Of a DNA stretch of 64,000 nucleotides, positions 1-8,656 are shown piece after piece. The translations under genes were made by a program, and so were the position numbers. The DNA is taken from contig JAJZUL010000001.1 in the NCBI GenBank assembly GCA_021848545.1, forward strand, positions 62,001 through 126,000, written 5' to 3'. Positions within the stretch are counted from its first letter, which is position 1, and every line of letters begins with the position of its first letter. Source of the DNA: Pseudomonadota bacterium. Its GTDB lineage: Bacteria > Pseudomonadota > Alphaproteobacteria > Rhodospirillales > Magnetospirillaceae. The notes beneath the pieces are model-generated. The model had not been told where the DNA came from, did not search any database, and saw only the letters and a program-made list of their open reading frames with translations.

Positions 1-103
1 ATACCATCAGCACGAAACTGATCACCATCAGCAGGGTCGACAAGGCGTCGACGAAGCCGGGCCAGATATCGAGAGTGCGGCGTTTGCGGCGGGCCAGGGG
101 CAT
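1..103 (-). CDS. MotB/OmpA-like peptidoglycan-binding membrane protein (5' end only)
   Basis: Only the first 34 codons lie in the window; the gene runs off the left edge. The visible N-terminus is basic (RRKRRTLDIWPGFVDAL) followed by the start of a hydrophobic helix (LLMVISFVLMV). This layout is typical of the MotB-like, OmpA-domain proteins that pair with MotA/ExbB-like partners in alphaproteobacteria. The gene starts 23 bp downstream of the stop of the MotA/ExbB-like gene on the same strand, so the two form a putative ion-driven stator pair. The function is inferred from this N-terminus and the neighbour; the peptidoglycan-binding domain itself is not visible. Confidence 0.65.
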   Translation of the reverse strand, partial: MPLARRKRRTLDIWPGFVDALSTLLMVISFVLMV

Positions 104-126
104 GGATCAGCACTCCGTCCCGCCGG

Positions 127-1260
127 TCACGGCGCCTCGTCCGCGACAGCGGCGATGGTGCGCGCCAGCAGTTTGAATTCCGAGCGCAATTCGCCCACCA
201 CCTCGTCCCGGCTGCGCACCGTCTCTTCCACCAGACGGGCCAGAGAGGTATCCATGTTGCGGATATGGGAGCGCATGGTCTCGTCGATACCCCCGCCCAT
301 CTGGGCCGTATCGCTCAACCGGGCCAGCAGCGGACGGATCTCCAACTGGCTTTCGCCCAACTTGATCATCAGAGCCTGTTCCGTCCGCATATGGTCGGTC
401 AGGGCCGACATCTTGTCCATCAGCCCGTGCAGGGCGGCATTGGTGGCCACCCGGCCCTCCTCGCCGCTTTTGACCACGCGCTGCAATTCGTCGATGGAAT
501 CGGCGGTCTGTTCCAGCAGCGCCTGAAGATAGGCCGGCACCGGCTGGTCCTCGCCGACCGCCAACGATCCACCACCGCCAAGCTTGGTCTGACTGGCCAG
601 CCATTCCTCCAGATCGTTGTAAAAGGCGTTCTGCGCCTGCCCCGCCTGAAGATCGAGGAAGCCGACCACCAGCGACCCGGCAAGACCGAACAGCGAGGTG
701 GAAAAAGCGGTGCCCATGCCCCGCAACGGCGACGCCAGACCGGCCTTGAGCTTGGCGAAAGCGGCCACCGCGTCGTTGCCCGACACCGACAGCGAACGGA
801 TCACCTCCCCGATCGAACCGACCGTGTGGGACAGCCCCCAGAAGGTGCCCAGCAGACCCAGAAAAATCAGCAATCCGACGAAATAGCGCCCGAAATCGCG
901 CTGTTCCTCCAGCCTGGCCGCGATCGAATCGAGCAGGGAACGCAGCCCCATGGCCGACAGGTTCATGCGGTCGCGACGCTCGCCCAGCATGCTCGCCATC
1001 GGCGCCAGCAGCCGCAATTTCCCGCCCGACACCGGCTGACCGCGTCGCCAGCCATCCAGCCACTCGACCTCCGGCCGGAGAATCAGGACCTGGCGGAAAT
1101 TGATAATGACCCCGGTGATGAACACTCCCAGGATCAGACTGTTGAGACCGGGATTGGCGTGAAAAGCATGGATCAACCCGCCGCGCAGGACGACGGCGAC
1201 GATTGCGACCACCACCAGGAAGATCGCCATGCGAATGAGGAAATGGTTGGAACGGCTCAT
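127..1260 (-). CDS. MotA/TolQ/ExbB-family proton channel protein
   Basis: A 377-residue inner-membrane protein. Two N-terminal hydrophobic segments (about residues 10-27 and 37-54) are followed by a cytoplasmic stretch. Two further helices around residues 127-145 and 185-205 carry the glycine-rich pattern (GLLGTFWGLSHTVG, GMGTAFSTSLFGLAGS) of the MotA/TolQ/ExbB family. The C-terminal 150 residues are charged and probably coiled-coil. Such proteins form the channel-forming half of an ion-driven motor; the MotB-like partner begins just downstream. No flagellar genes are nearby, so the pair is more likely an envelope-associated stator than the flagellar motor itself. The substrate and cellular task are unknown. 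Confidence 0.8.
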   Translation of the reverse strand: MSRSNHFLIRMAIFLVVVAIVAVVLRGGLIHAFHANPGLNSLILGVFITGVIINFRQVLILRPEVEWLDGWRRGQPVSGGKLRLLAPMASMLGERRDRMNLSAMGLRSLLDSIAARLEEQRDFGRYFVGLLIFLGLLGTFWGLSHTVGSIGEVIRSLSVSGNDAVAAFAKLKAGLASPLRGMGTAFSTSLFGLAGSLVVGFLDLQAGQAQNAFYNDLEEWLASQTKLGGGGSLAVGEDQPVPAYLQALLEQTADSIDELQRVVKSGEEGRVATNAALHGLMDKMSALTDHMRTEQALMIKLGESQLEIRPLLARLSDTAQMGGGIDETMRSHIRNMDTSLARLVEETVRSRDEVVGELRSEFKLLARTIAAVADEAP

Positions 1261-1663
1261 GGCTGCCTGACACTCGTCCAGAAAAGCCTACGACACGCGA
1301 CGGCATCCATATCCCGACGCACGCGACCGGGCGCTTTGGTGCCCTGCCATGGTGAAGGCGCGTATCTCACCACGTTTTCGCCTTCCATGGGCCGCCCGGA
1401 CATCACGCCCCGGCGTCAGCGCATTGGTATCACGAATTGCGCCGCCGCAACAGCGACGATCCCGGCTACCCCAGGGGAATCGGGTGAACCCGCTTCCCCT
1501 GCATTATGTATATTTCCCTCAATCGCCGGGCGGTCGCGTCCGCGCCCTTGGCTATCCTCGCTTGCGCTCCGAGGCCCCGATGGAGCCTCTCCGCACGCTG
1601 CGGCGGCCTCAACGGCCTAGTCGCTCCGCTCCAACGCGCCTTCACCCGATTACCCTGCCGGCG
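1261..1663. other. 403-bp intergenic region with inverted repeats, no gene seen
   Basis: This gap separates the MotA/ExbB-like gene from the OmpA-family gene, both on the minus strand, and I see no convincing coding sequence. It holds two inverted repeats: CCATGG..AAGGCG pairing with CGCCTTCCATGG (about 1348-1390), and AGGGGAA..TTCCCCT with an inner GGGT/ACCC stem (1473-1500). A third short stem CCTCG/CGAGG lies near 1556-1574. The stretch 1540-1630 is rich in GGAGCG-like words that may be a genome-specific interspersed repeat. A promoter for the MotA-like gene must lie here, but I cannot place its boxes with confidence. Confidence 0.4.
1473..1500. terminator. Stem-loop AGGGGAA/TTCCCCT
   Basis: A 7-bp perfect outer stem AGGGGAA/TTCCCCT encloses GGGT-GA-ACCC, giving a compact hairpin downstream of the OmpA-family gene on the minus strand. 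No T-run follows on either strand, so it may be a weak or Rho-assisted terminator or an RNA-stabilising element. Confidence 0.35.
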
Positions 1664-2689
1664 TCACCGCGCCGTCAGAACCGCGTCCACGCGGTTCGGC
1701 GGTCCACCGCCCTCCAGCATGTTGCCCAAGGCCCGAATATCCATTCTGGTCGAGCTGATTCCCTGCTTCATCAGGTAGCGGCGAACCTCCAACGCCCTGG
1801 ACAGCGACAAGCGACGGGCCCGGCTGACATCGTTGGCCGATCCCTCGGCATAGCCGAGGATCTGCAGACTGATATCCTGGTTTTTCTTCATGCGCGCCGC
1901 CAAAGCGTCGAGAGCGTCATAGGCTCCGGCGGGCACATTGGTGCCGTCCGCGGTGAACATCACCGACAAGGTGTCGCCCTTTTGCTCCACCACCGGCGGC
2001 GCCTTGGCGACGATCGTCGCAACCGGCGCCGGATTCTGCGTCTCTATCTTGGCAACGATCTGGGCCGAAGCCGGAGCGGGAGCCGTGTCCGCCTCGGCCG
2101 CCTTTGCCGGAACAGGCTTGGCCGGCGCCGGTTTGGACACCACGACCGCCGCCGGCGGCTTGGGCTTCGGCGCCGTCTGCTTTTTCGCCTCGGGCGCCGG
2201 CATCGCTTCCGGTTTCGAGGGTTTGGCCACGGGGGACGGGCGCTTGGCTTCCGCCACCTTGACGGCCGGCGTCTCGATACGAGCCGGCGTCTTGACCGGC
2301 TGCGCGTGATGTTCGATGACCGCCGGGGCCGCTTTCACCGCCACCGCCCGGTGGACGGCCGCCTGCCGATGACGCGCCGGAACAGGGCGGCGAGGGGGAG
2401 CGTAGCGATGAAACACGATTCCGCCGCCCTCTTCCGGTGGCGTCTGGGGCGCGGCAGCGGATGCATCGACCTGGACCGGAGCGAATTGCGGGGGCGGACT
2501 GGCGGGGGCGGTGGAACCGCCCAACAGGCCGGCCAAATTCGGCGGCGGCCCCAAAGCCTTCAACACCTGCCGATTGACCTGAACGTCCGACTTGCCGGAA
2601 CCGCCGATCACCACCTGAGCCGTCGCTTTTCCGTCGCTGGCCAGCAATAGCGCGGTAAACACCCAGGCAATGACAAGCGCCGTCTTCAT
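1664..2689 (-). CDS. OmpA-family protein with Pro/Ala/Lys-rich linker
   Basis: A 341-residue secreted protein. The chosen ATG has a Shine-Dalgarno-like AGGGGA nine bases upstream and begins a clear signal peptide (KTALVIAWVFTALLLA, cleavage near ATAQ). A long low-complexity linker rich in Pro, Ala, Lys and Val (about residues 50-240) precedes a C-terminal OmpA-like domain (last ~100 residues, with the LQILGYAEG and SLSRALEVRRYL elements). OmpA domains bind peptidoglycan, so this probably spans periplasm or envelope. An ATG nine bases upstream is an alternative start. It may work with the MotA/MotB-like pair downstream, but the 400-bp gap argues against one transcript. Confidence 0.75.
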   Translation of the reverse strand: MKTALVIAWVFTALLLASDGKATAQVVIGGSGKSDVQVNRQVLKALGPPPNLAGLLGGSTAPASPPPQFAPVQVDASAAAPQTPPEEGGGIVFHRYAPPRRPVPARHRQAAVHRAVAVKAAPAVIEHHAQPVKTPARIETPAVKVAEAKRPSPVAKPSKPEAMPAPEAKKQTAPKPKPPAAVVVSKPAPAKPVPAKAAEADTAPAPASAQIVAKIETQNPAPVATIVAKAPPVVEQKGDTLSVMFTADGTNVPAGAYDALDALAARMKKNQDISLQILGYAEGSANDVSRARRLSLSRALEVRRYLMKQGISSTRMDIRALGNMLEGGGPPNRVDAVLTAR

Positions 2690-2822
2690 CGGACACATTC
2701 CCCTGATCGCCGGTGATCGCCTGGACACTAGCCCAGATTTCTCACACTTGCACCGATTTGATCGCATTTCGGGGAAACGAAGTGCCGAATCGCCACCGGA
2801 ATGCGACCTCGAAGGAGTGGGG

Positions 2823-3638
2823 TCAGTCGGGGTGGCCACCGTCTTTGCGAACCGACTGCAACAGCGAGAAAAGCGGCCGGTGCAACTGGTCGTTGGCCGC
2901 CACCACTTCTCCCTTTTGCAGCATATCGCCTTGACCGTCGAAATCGGTGACATACCCGCCGGCTTCGCGCACCAGAACGATACCACCGGCGATATCCCAG
3001 GCTTTGATACCCGATTCCCAATAGCCTTCGTAACGGCCGGCGGCGACATAGGCGAGGTCGAGCGCCGCCGAACCGAAACGGCGGATACCGGCGCTGTTGG
3101 CCATCACCGCTTCGGCATCGGCCAGGAACTGGCGATGTCCGGGGCGTCCTTTATAGGGAATGCCGGTGGCGAAGATCGCCTCGTCCATCCGCCGCCGGGC
3201 CGAAACCCGCAGGCGATGTTCGTTGAGATAGGCCCCTGCCCCTTTTTCGGCATGAAACATCTCGTCATGGACCGGCTCATAGACCACGCCGGCGATGATT
3301 TCGCCGTCGCGTTCAAGGCCGATGGAAATGGCGAAATGGGGAATGCCATGCAGAAAATTGGTGGTCCCGTCGATGGGATCGATGATCCAGCGATGGCTGG
3401 CATCGCTGCCTTCGATCCGACCGCCCTCCTCCATCAGAAAGCCGAAGGCGGGCCGGGCCTTCTGCAATTCCTGCCTCAGGATCTTTTCGGTCTTGAGATC
3501 CGCCGATGACACGAAATCCGACGGACCCTTGAGCGAAACCTGAAGCTGCTCGACCTCTCCGAAGTCGCGGATAAGCCCACGCGCAGCCTTGCGCGCCGCG
3601 CTCATCATCACATTGAGCGTCGCGGATCGAGTAATCAC
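2823..3638 (-). CDS. suhB: Inositol-1-monophosphatase family protein (SuhB-like)
   Basis: A 271-residue Mg-dependent phosphatase. The metal-binding signatures of the family are present: EEGG (about residue 71), DPIDGTTN (about 87-94) and WDIAGG (about 211). The start is GTG, preceded by AAGGA nine bases upstream. It lies 18 bp downstream of efp on the same strand, probably in one transcript. Family members hydrolyse myo-inositol-1-phosphate; SuhB also has a known role with the transcription and ribosome-biogenesis machinery in E. coli, which fits the translation-related neighbours. The actual substrate here is not shown by the sequence. Confidence 0.9.
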   Translation of the reverse strand: MITRSATLNVMMSAARKAARGLIRDFGEVEQLQVSLKGPSDFVSSADLKTEKILRQELQKARPAFGFLMEEGGRIEGSDASHRWIIDPIDGTTNFLHGIPHFAISIGLERDGEIIAGVVYEPVHDEMFHAEKGAGAYLNEHRLRVSARRRMDEAIFATGIPYKGRPGHRQFLADAEAVMANSAGIRRFGSAALDLAYVAAGRYEGYWESGIKAWDIAGGIVLVREAGGYVTDFDGQGDMLQKGEVVAANDQLHRPLFSLLQSVRKDGGHPD

Positions 3639-3656
3639 AGCTTTGTGTCCTTAAAT

Positions 3657-4220
3657 TTATTTCGCCCGTTCCACGTAGGAACAATCCCCCGTGGCGACGA
3701 CGATCTTCTCGCCCTCGGCGATGAAGGGCGGGACCAGGATTTTCAGACCGTTTTCCAGCTTGGCCGGCTTGTAGGAGGAGGACGCGGTCTGCCCCTTGAC
3801 CACCGGATCGGCCTCGACGACGACCATGACCACCTTTTCCGGCAGGGATACGCTGACCGGCGATCCCTCGACGAAATCCACCTCGACCACCATACCATCC
3901 TGAAGGAAGGCCGCCGATTCCCCGAGAACGTCGCGAGGGATGGAGAATTGCTCGAAGCTCTCGCTATCCATGAACGTCAACAGGGAATCGTCACCGAACA
4001 GATAGGTGCATTCCTTCTCTTCGACGTTGCACTTCTCCACCGTGTCGGCGGTCCGCCACCGTTCGTTGCTCTTGGTGCCGGTGCGGATATCCCGCATCTC
4101 GACGGTGATGAAGGCGCCACCTTTGCCCGGCTGCACGATCTGGGTCTTGAGAATCGCCCATTGCTTACCGTTATGTTCGATAATATTGCCGGGGCGCATC
4201 AGGTTGGCGTTGATTTTCAT
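3657..4220 (-). CDS. efp: Elongation factor P
   Basis: A 187-residue EF-P with the full three-domain length. EF-P binds between the P and E sites of the ribosome and relieves stalling at polyproline stretches. The domain I loop reads QPGKGGAF, placing the modifiable lysine at residue 33 (equivalent to E. coli Lys34). Lysine there predicts beta-lysylation by EpmA/EpmB rather than rhamnosylation of an arginine. Both enzymes are encoded immediately upstream (epmB, then epmA divergent), which makes the modification pathway self-contained apart from the hydroxylase EpmC, not seen here. efp follows epmB by 81 bp and precedes suhB by 18 bp. Confidence 0.97.
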   Translation of the reverse strand: MKINANLMRPGNIIEHNGKQWAILKTQIVQPGKGGAFITVEMRDIRTGTKSNERWRTADTVEKCNVEEKECTYLFGDDSLLTFMDSESFEQFSIPRDVLGESAAFLQDGMVVEVDFVEGSPVSVSLPEKVVMVVVEADPVVKGQTASSSYKPAKLENGLKILVPPFIAEGEKIVVATGDCSYVERAK

Positions 4221-4301
4221 GGATTTCGGCTCGTATGCGGGAAATTGGCGCGGACCCTAACAGGTTGCCCCGCCGAAGGCAACCCGGCGCCCGCTCACGC
4301 G

Positions 4302-5345
4302 TCAGTAGCGGTGCCGTTCTCCGTTCCAATCCTCGACCGTCCCGCTGCCGGCATCCCAATAGTCGGGAGCGATGGGCACCTTGCCGGCGCCGCCGGGAAT
4401 ATCCAGGACATAGGTGGGCTGGGCGATGCCGCTCAACCGGCCGCGCAACGCACGGACCAGGGCGCGGCCCTCGGCCACGGTCATGCGGAAATGGCCGGTG
4501 CCGCGGGCGCGGTCGGGATGGTGGAGGTAATAGGGTTTGACCCGGTTGCGGATCAAGGCCCGAAACAGGGATTCCAGCACGGCCGCGTCATCGTTCACCC
4601 CCCTCAGCAATACGGTCTGACCCAGCAGCGGGATGCCGCCGTCGGCCAGCCGGCCCAGGGCGGCGCGGGCGGGATCGGACAATTCCCGCGGATGATTGAC
4701 ATGGATCGCCAGCCAGACTCCCATCCCCGGCGGCGGCCGAAGCGCGCGCACCAAAGCGGGCGTCACCCGCGCCGGATCGGCGACCGGCACCCGGCTATGC
4801 CAGCGCAGGGTTTCCACATGGGCGATGGCGGCCACTTTTTCGGTCAGGGACTTGATACGGGCGGCGGACAGCATCAGGGGATCGCCGCCGGTGACGATCA
4901 CCTCGGAAATGGCCGGGTTGGCGGCCACATAGGCCAGGGCATCGTCGATCTGGCGCGCCGACAGACCGGCCTGCCCCCCCCCCACCTGCTCGCGGCGAAA
5001 GCAAAAGCGGCAATAGACGGGGCACACCAAAATCGGTTTCAACAACACCCGGTCGGGGTAGCGGTGGACCAGCCCCGCCACCGGGCTGTAGGCTGCGTCG
5101 CCGATGGGATCGTCCCGATCCTCGGGCAGATCGGCCAATTCGGCGGTGCCGGGCACGAATTGCCGGCGGATGGGATCATGGGGATCGTCGCGATCGATCA
5201 GATCGGCCAAAACCGGCGGCACGGCCACGGCGAAACGGGCGGCGGCGGCGGCCAGGGCCGCCTCGTCGCCGGGCGCGATCAGACCGGCGGCGACGAGATC
5301 GGCGATCTTGCGCAAGGTGGGACGGGGATGGGAAGCGGACGACAT
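4302..5345 (-). CDS. epmB: EF-P beta-lysylation protein EpmB (lysine 2,3-aminomutase family)
   Basis: A 347-residue radical SAM protein. The cluster-binding motif CPVYCRFCFRRE (CxxxCxxC) is followed by EVIVTGGDP and HSRVPVADPARVTPAL, as in KamA/EpmB. It converts alpha-lysine to beta-lysine for loading onto EF-P by EpmA. The start chosen (MSSASHPRPTL) gives the short N-terminus usual for EpmB. Its ATG shares three of the four bases of a CATG palindrome with the epmA start codon on the other strand. No obvious Shine-Dalgarno precedes it, and its leader lies within the epmA coding region. The neighbours epmA and efp fix the role. Confidence 0.93.
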   Translation of the reverse strand: MSSASHPRPTLRKIADLVAAGLIAPGDEAALAAAAARFAVAVPPVLADLIDRDDPHDPIRRQFVPGTAELADLPEDRDDPIGDAAYSPVAGLVHRYPDRVLLKPILVCPVYCRFCFRREQVGGGQAGLSARQIDDALAYVAANPAISEVIVTGGDPLMLSAARIKSLTEKVAAIAHVETLRWHSRVPVADPARVTPALVRALRPPPGMGVWLAIHVNHPRELSDPARAALGRLADGGIPLLGQTVLLRGVNDDAAVLESLFRALIRNRVKPYYLHHPDRARGTGHFRMTVAEGRALVRALRGRLSGIAQPTYVLDIPGGAGKVPIAPDYWDAGSGTVEDWNGERHRY

Positions 5346-6426
5346 GACGGATGACAGCCGAAAGGAATCGGGGCGAAGGGCAGGCCAAGAGTGGTGGCGC
5401 CCGGACGCATTGGCAAGGCGAAAGGCTGCTCTGGAGACGCGGGGACGGACAATCGCGGCCATCCGCGCCTTTTTCGCAGGATGCGGCTTTACCGAGGTCG
5501 AGACCCCCTGTCTCCAGGTCAGTCCCGGCCTGGAACCGCATCTGAAGGCGTTCCGCACCACCCTGTCCGACCCTTTTGGCGAGGCCGACCGCACCCTCTA
5601 CCTGCATACCAGCCCGGAATTCGCCATGAAAAAGCTTCTGGTCGCCGGGATGGAGCGCATATGGCAGATGGCGCGGGTGTTCCGCGACGGCGAACGCTCG
5701 CCCACCCATCATCCCGAATTCACCATGCTGGAATGGTACCGGGCCGGCGCCGGCCTGGAGATTCTGATGGAGGATTGCGCGACCCTGGTGCGCCGGGCCG
5801 CCGAAGCTTCCGGAATCGCCCGGTTGCGCCGGGGAAACGCCAGTTGCGATCCCTTTCGCCCCTGGGAAATGCTGACGGTGGCCGAGGCGTTCCGGCGCTA
5901 TGCCGATATCGATGTCCTGGCCACCGCCCCCGATCCCCTGGCGCCCGACCGCGACCATCTGGCGCGCGAAGCCCAGCGCATCGGGGTTTCCGTTTCGGCC
6001 TCCGACCGCTGGGACGATATCTTTTTCAAAATCGCCATGGATCGCATCGAACCCCATCTGGGGTGCGACGTCCCCACCATCCTTTACGCCTATCCGGCGG
6101 CGATGGCGGCCCTGGCCCGGCGCAATGCCGCCGATCCCCGGCTGTGCGATCGCTTCGAGCTTTACGCCTGCGGGCTGGAACTGGCCAACGCCTTTGACGA
6201 ACTGACCGATGCCGCGGAACAAAGGCGGCGTTTCGATGCCGATATCGCCCTGAAACGGACGCTTTACGGCGACACCTACCCCGTCGACGAGGATTTTCTA
6301 ACCGCCCTGGAAGCGGGATTGCCGGCCAGCGCCGGGATCGCCCTGGGACTCGACCGCCTGGTCATGGTGCTGACCGGAGCGGAGACCATCGATCGGGTGC
6401 TGTGGGCGCCGGTCGCCGGACGGTGA
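5344..6426 (+). CDS. epmA: EF-P lysine ligase EpmA (PoxA/GenX, LysRS-like)
   Basis: A 360-residue class II aminoacyl-tRNA synthetase paralogue that lacks the anticodon-binding domain of LysRS and instead ligates beta-lysine to EF-P. Visible class II elements are the motif 1 region FTEVETPCLQVSPG, motif 2 FRDGERSPTHHPEFTMLEWY and motif 3 GIALGLDRLVM near the C-terminus. The ATG at 5344 has GGGAAG eight bases upstream, inside epmB. The start codons of epmA and epmB overlap in CATG, so each promoter must lie in the other gene. The stop TGA abuts the stop of the convergent NsrR-like gene with no spacer. Confidence 0.95.
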   Translation: MTDDSRKESGRRAGQEWWRPDALARRKAALETRGRTIAAIRAFFAGCGFTEVETPCLQVSPGLEPHLKAFRTTLSDPFGEADRTLYLHTSPEFAMKKLLVAGMERIWQMARVFRDGERSPTHHPEFTMLEWYRAGAGLEILMEDCATLVRRAAEASGIARLRRGNASCDPFRPWEMLTVAEAFRRYADIDVLATAPDPLAPDRDHLAREAQRIGVSVSASDRWDDIFFKIAMDRIEPHLGCDVPTILYAYPAAMAALARRNAADPRLCDRFELYACGLELANAFDELTDAAEQRRRFDADIALKRTLYGDTYPVDEDFLTALEAGLPASAGIALGLDRLVMVLTGAETIDRVLWAPVAGR

Positions 6427-6819
6427 TCAGTCGCCGCTCAAATCGGCCAGGGTCTTGCCGTCGAACACGGCCAGAAACGCGGCCAAAGCCTCGTCCACCG
6501 TCGCCCGCAGCCGACAGCTCATCAACGGACAGGCGTCATCCCCGTCGAAGCAGGGCAGCAGATCCAGACTCTCCTCCTCCCGGAACAAAGTTCCGAGATT
6601 GATTTCGGCCGGATCGCGCGCCAGCCGCAAACCGCCATGTTTACCACGGACCGTCTGAATATGGCCGAGATCGACCAGTTGCCGGACGATCTTTTTCAGA
6701 TGCTCGGCCGAAATGGCGTAATATTCGGCAACTTCCCGCACGGTCACCACCCGGTCGCGTTCGCGCAACAGATAAAGAAGGAGCCGTAGAGAGTAATCGG
6801 TAAATTGAGTAATTTTCAC
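6427..6819 (-). CDS. Rrf2-family transcriptional regulator, NsrR-like
   Basis: A 130-residue Rrf2 protein with an N-terminal winged helix (KITQFTDYSLRLLLYLL, then SAEHLKKIVRQL and VRGKHGGLRLA). Three cysteines follow in the pattern C-X6-C-X4-C (LLPCFDGDDACPLMSCRL), the position of the Fe-S ligands in NsrR. The sequence resembles E. coli NsrR (TDYGLR, VRGKNGG, CRL, TLADL), so it is probably a nitric-oxide-sensing repressor; an iron-sensing or other Rrf2 role is possible. No NO-detoxification gene lies beside it. A 22-bp motif in its promoter region recurs near 24.07 kb and could be its operator. Confidence 0.8.
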   Translation of the reverse strand: MKITQFTDYSLRLLLYLLRERDRVVTVREVAEYYAISAEHLKKIVRQLVDLGHIQTVRGKHGGLRLARDPAEINLGTLFREEESLDLLPCFDGDDACPLMSCRLRATVDEALAAFLAVFDGKTLADLSGD

Positions 6820-6840
6820 GACGGGATGCTCGAGCCAGCG

Positions 6841-6862
6841 CCTATTCGGTCGTATAATGCAC
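6841..6862. promoter_or_regulatory. Candidate operator/promoter motif upstream of the NsrR-like gene
   Basis: The plus strand reads CCTATTCG-GTCG-TATAATGCAC, 22 bp upstream of the Rrf2/NsrR-like start codon (minus-strand gene). A near copy, CCTATTCG-ACCG-ATAATGCAC, occurs at 24069-24089. The half TGCATTAT on the minus strand resembles part of the NsrR half-site. The site could be an autoregulatory operator; this is inferred only from position and repetition. Confidence 0.35.
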
Positions 6863-6906
6863 CAATCACGACCGAGGTAACAGTCCGTCCTTTTGTCCGG
6901 TACGCC

Positions 6907-8609
6907 CTACACCCGTTCGGCGATCAGCCGTCGGAACGCGTCCGCCGATAGCGGTTGGCTCCAATAAAATCCTTGGACGTAATCGCAGCCCTTGGCACGC
7001 AAAAACTCCATTTGCGCCGCCGTTTCCACCCCCTCGCCCAGCACGGCCATGCCCAATGAATGTCCCAAGGCCACAATTCCTTCGACCAGACGGGCGTCCT
7101 CGTCCCGATCCAGCGCCCCCCCACGAAACTGCGATCGATTTTCAAGATATCGACTGGAAAGTGCTTGAGATAGCTGAGCGAGGCGTAGCCGGTTCCGAAA
7201 TCATCCACCGCCAATCGGCATCCCATCGCTTTCACGCGATTGAGATCGGCCAGAATTTCATCGCCGCTGGCGAGAAGCACCCCTTCGGTGATTTCGACGC
7301 ACAGCAACCGGGGATCCAACCCGCTTTCGGACAGAGCCCGGCCGAGGGCGTCGGAGACCTCGCCCCGATGCATCTGCCGGGGTGATACGTTGACCGCGAT
7401 TTCGATCGGACCGTACCCCAGCGTCTGCCATTCGGCGGCTTCGCGACAGGCCTCGGCGAACAGCCAGTCACCGATCGGCGTGATCAGCCCCATTTCCTCG
7501 GCCAACGGCACGAACTGCACCGGACTGATCGCTCCAAGATAGCGGCTGTCCCAGCGCAACAGCGCCTCGGCGCCGAAAATGCGGCCGGTGGCGACTTCGA
7601 TCAAAGGCTGGTAGACGAGCGAAAATTCATCATTGTCCAAAGCCTCGGACAATTCCCCCGCCAGCCGCCCCCGCGCCCGGGCGCGGGCATCCATGGTCAC
7701 GGTGAAAAAGCGGAACGTATCGCGCCCGGCCGCCTTGGCCTCGTGCATGGCGCTGGTGGCGTTGCGCATCAACCCCTCGACATCGTCGCCGTCACCCGGC
7801 CACAGACAGGCTCCGACCGAACAGGACATCAGGATTTGATGTCCTTCGATGGCGAACGGGGTCCGCATGCTGGCCAGCAGGCCGCGGATACGGGCTTCCA
7901 CGTCATCCACCGACGCGATATTGGGCAGAACGAGAGTGAATTCGTCACCACCGAAACGGGCCAGGGTATCGGTGGCGACGATGGAGGCCGACAGCCGCCG
8001 CGCGGTTTCGTAAAGCACCTTGTCGCCGACCGTATGGCCGAACGTGTCGTTGATCGCCTTGAATCCGTCGAGTCCGACGAAGAGCAACGCCACATGATGC
8101 CCGGAATTGCCGGCCAGCACCAGCGCCTGCAACAGGCGATCGAGAAACAGACCGCGATTGGGCAGATCGGTCAGCCAGTCGTAATTGGATTCCCGCCACA
8201 GCCGGTCGACGGTCTCGCGCATCTCGGTGACGTCGCGAAACGCCCCGATCCGCCGCGCCCGTTCGGGATCGTCGTCGGAGAGGCGGATCAACGACAGGGC
8301 TTCGCGATACGCGGCCCCGTTTTTCCGCCGCCCCCACAATTCCCCGCGCCAGCGGCCCTTCCACCGCATGGTTTCGGCGATCTCGACCCGGCAGGGTTCA
8401 TCCACCCGCAAGGAGCGCAGGCTCCAGCAATCCCTGCCGACGGCCTCCGACGCGGTGAAACCGGTGATCGCGGTAAAGGCGGCATTGACCGCCAAGACCC
8501 GGTCATTGCCGTCGGTGACGAAAACCGCCTCCGACAGAAGATCCAAAGCGATGCGGTACAAAGAGGGATCCACCCTCCCCGCCTCGTCCATCAGCTCTGT
8601 CTCGCGCAA
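6907..8609 (-). CDS. PAS-GGDEF-EAL protein with a homopolymer frameshift near the C-terminus
   Basis: This is a c-di-GMP signalling protein. A PAS/PAC region (about residues 15-130) is followed by an intact GGDEF (220-224, DNA reads FGGDEF) and an EAL domain (EAL at 348-350, later EITEG, DDFGTGYASL and KIDRSFV). Reading on after KIDRSFVGG leaves the family pattern. A shift at a run of seven C (plus strand 7116-7122) restores ALDRDEDARLVEGIVALGHS, then LGEGVET and YVQGFYWSQPL, ending at a TAG at 6907. With seven C the frame instead stops at 6924 after about 70 unrelated residues. The run is either a sequencing slip or a real or phase-variable frameshift. The start may be the TTG at 8609 or the ATG at 8591. 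Confidence 0.85.
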
Positions 8610-8656
8610 AACCGTCCCTGCTCCACCATCAGGCGCGCGCTACCTCCGGGGCGGTC

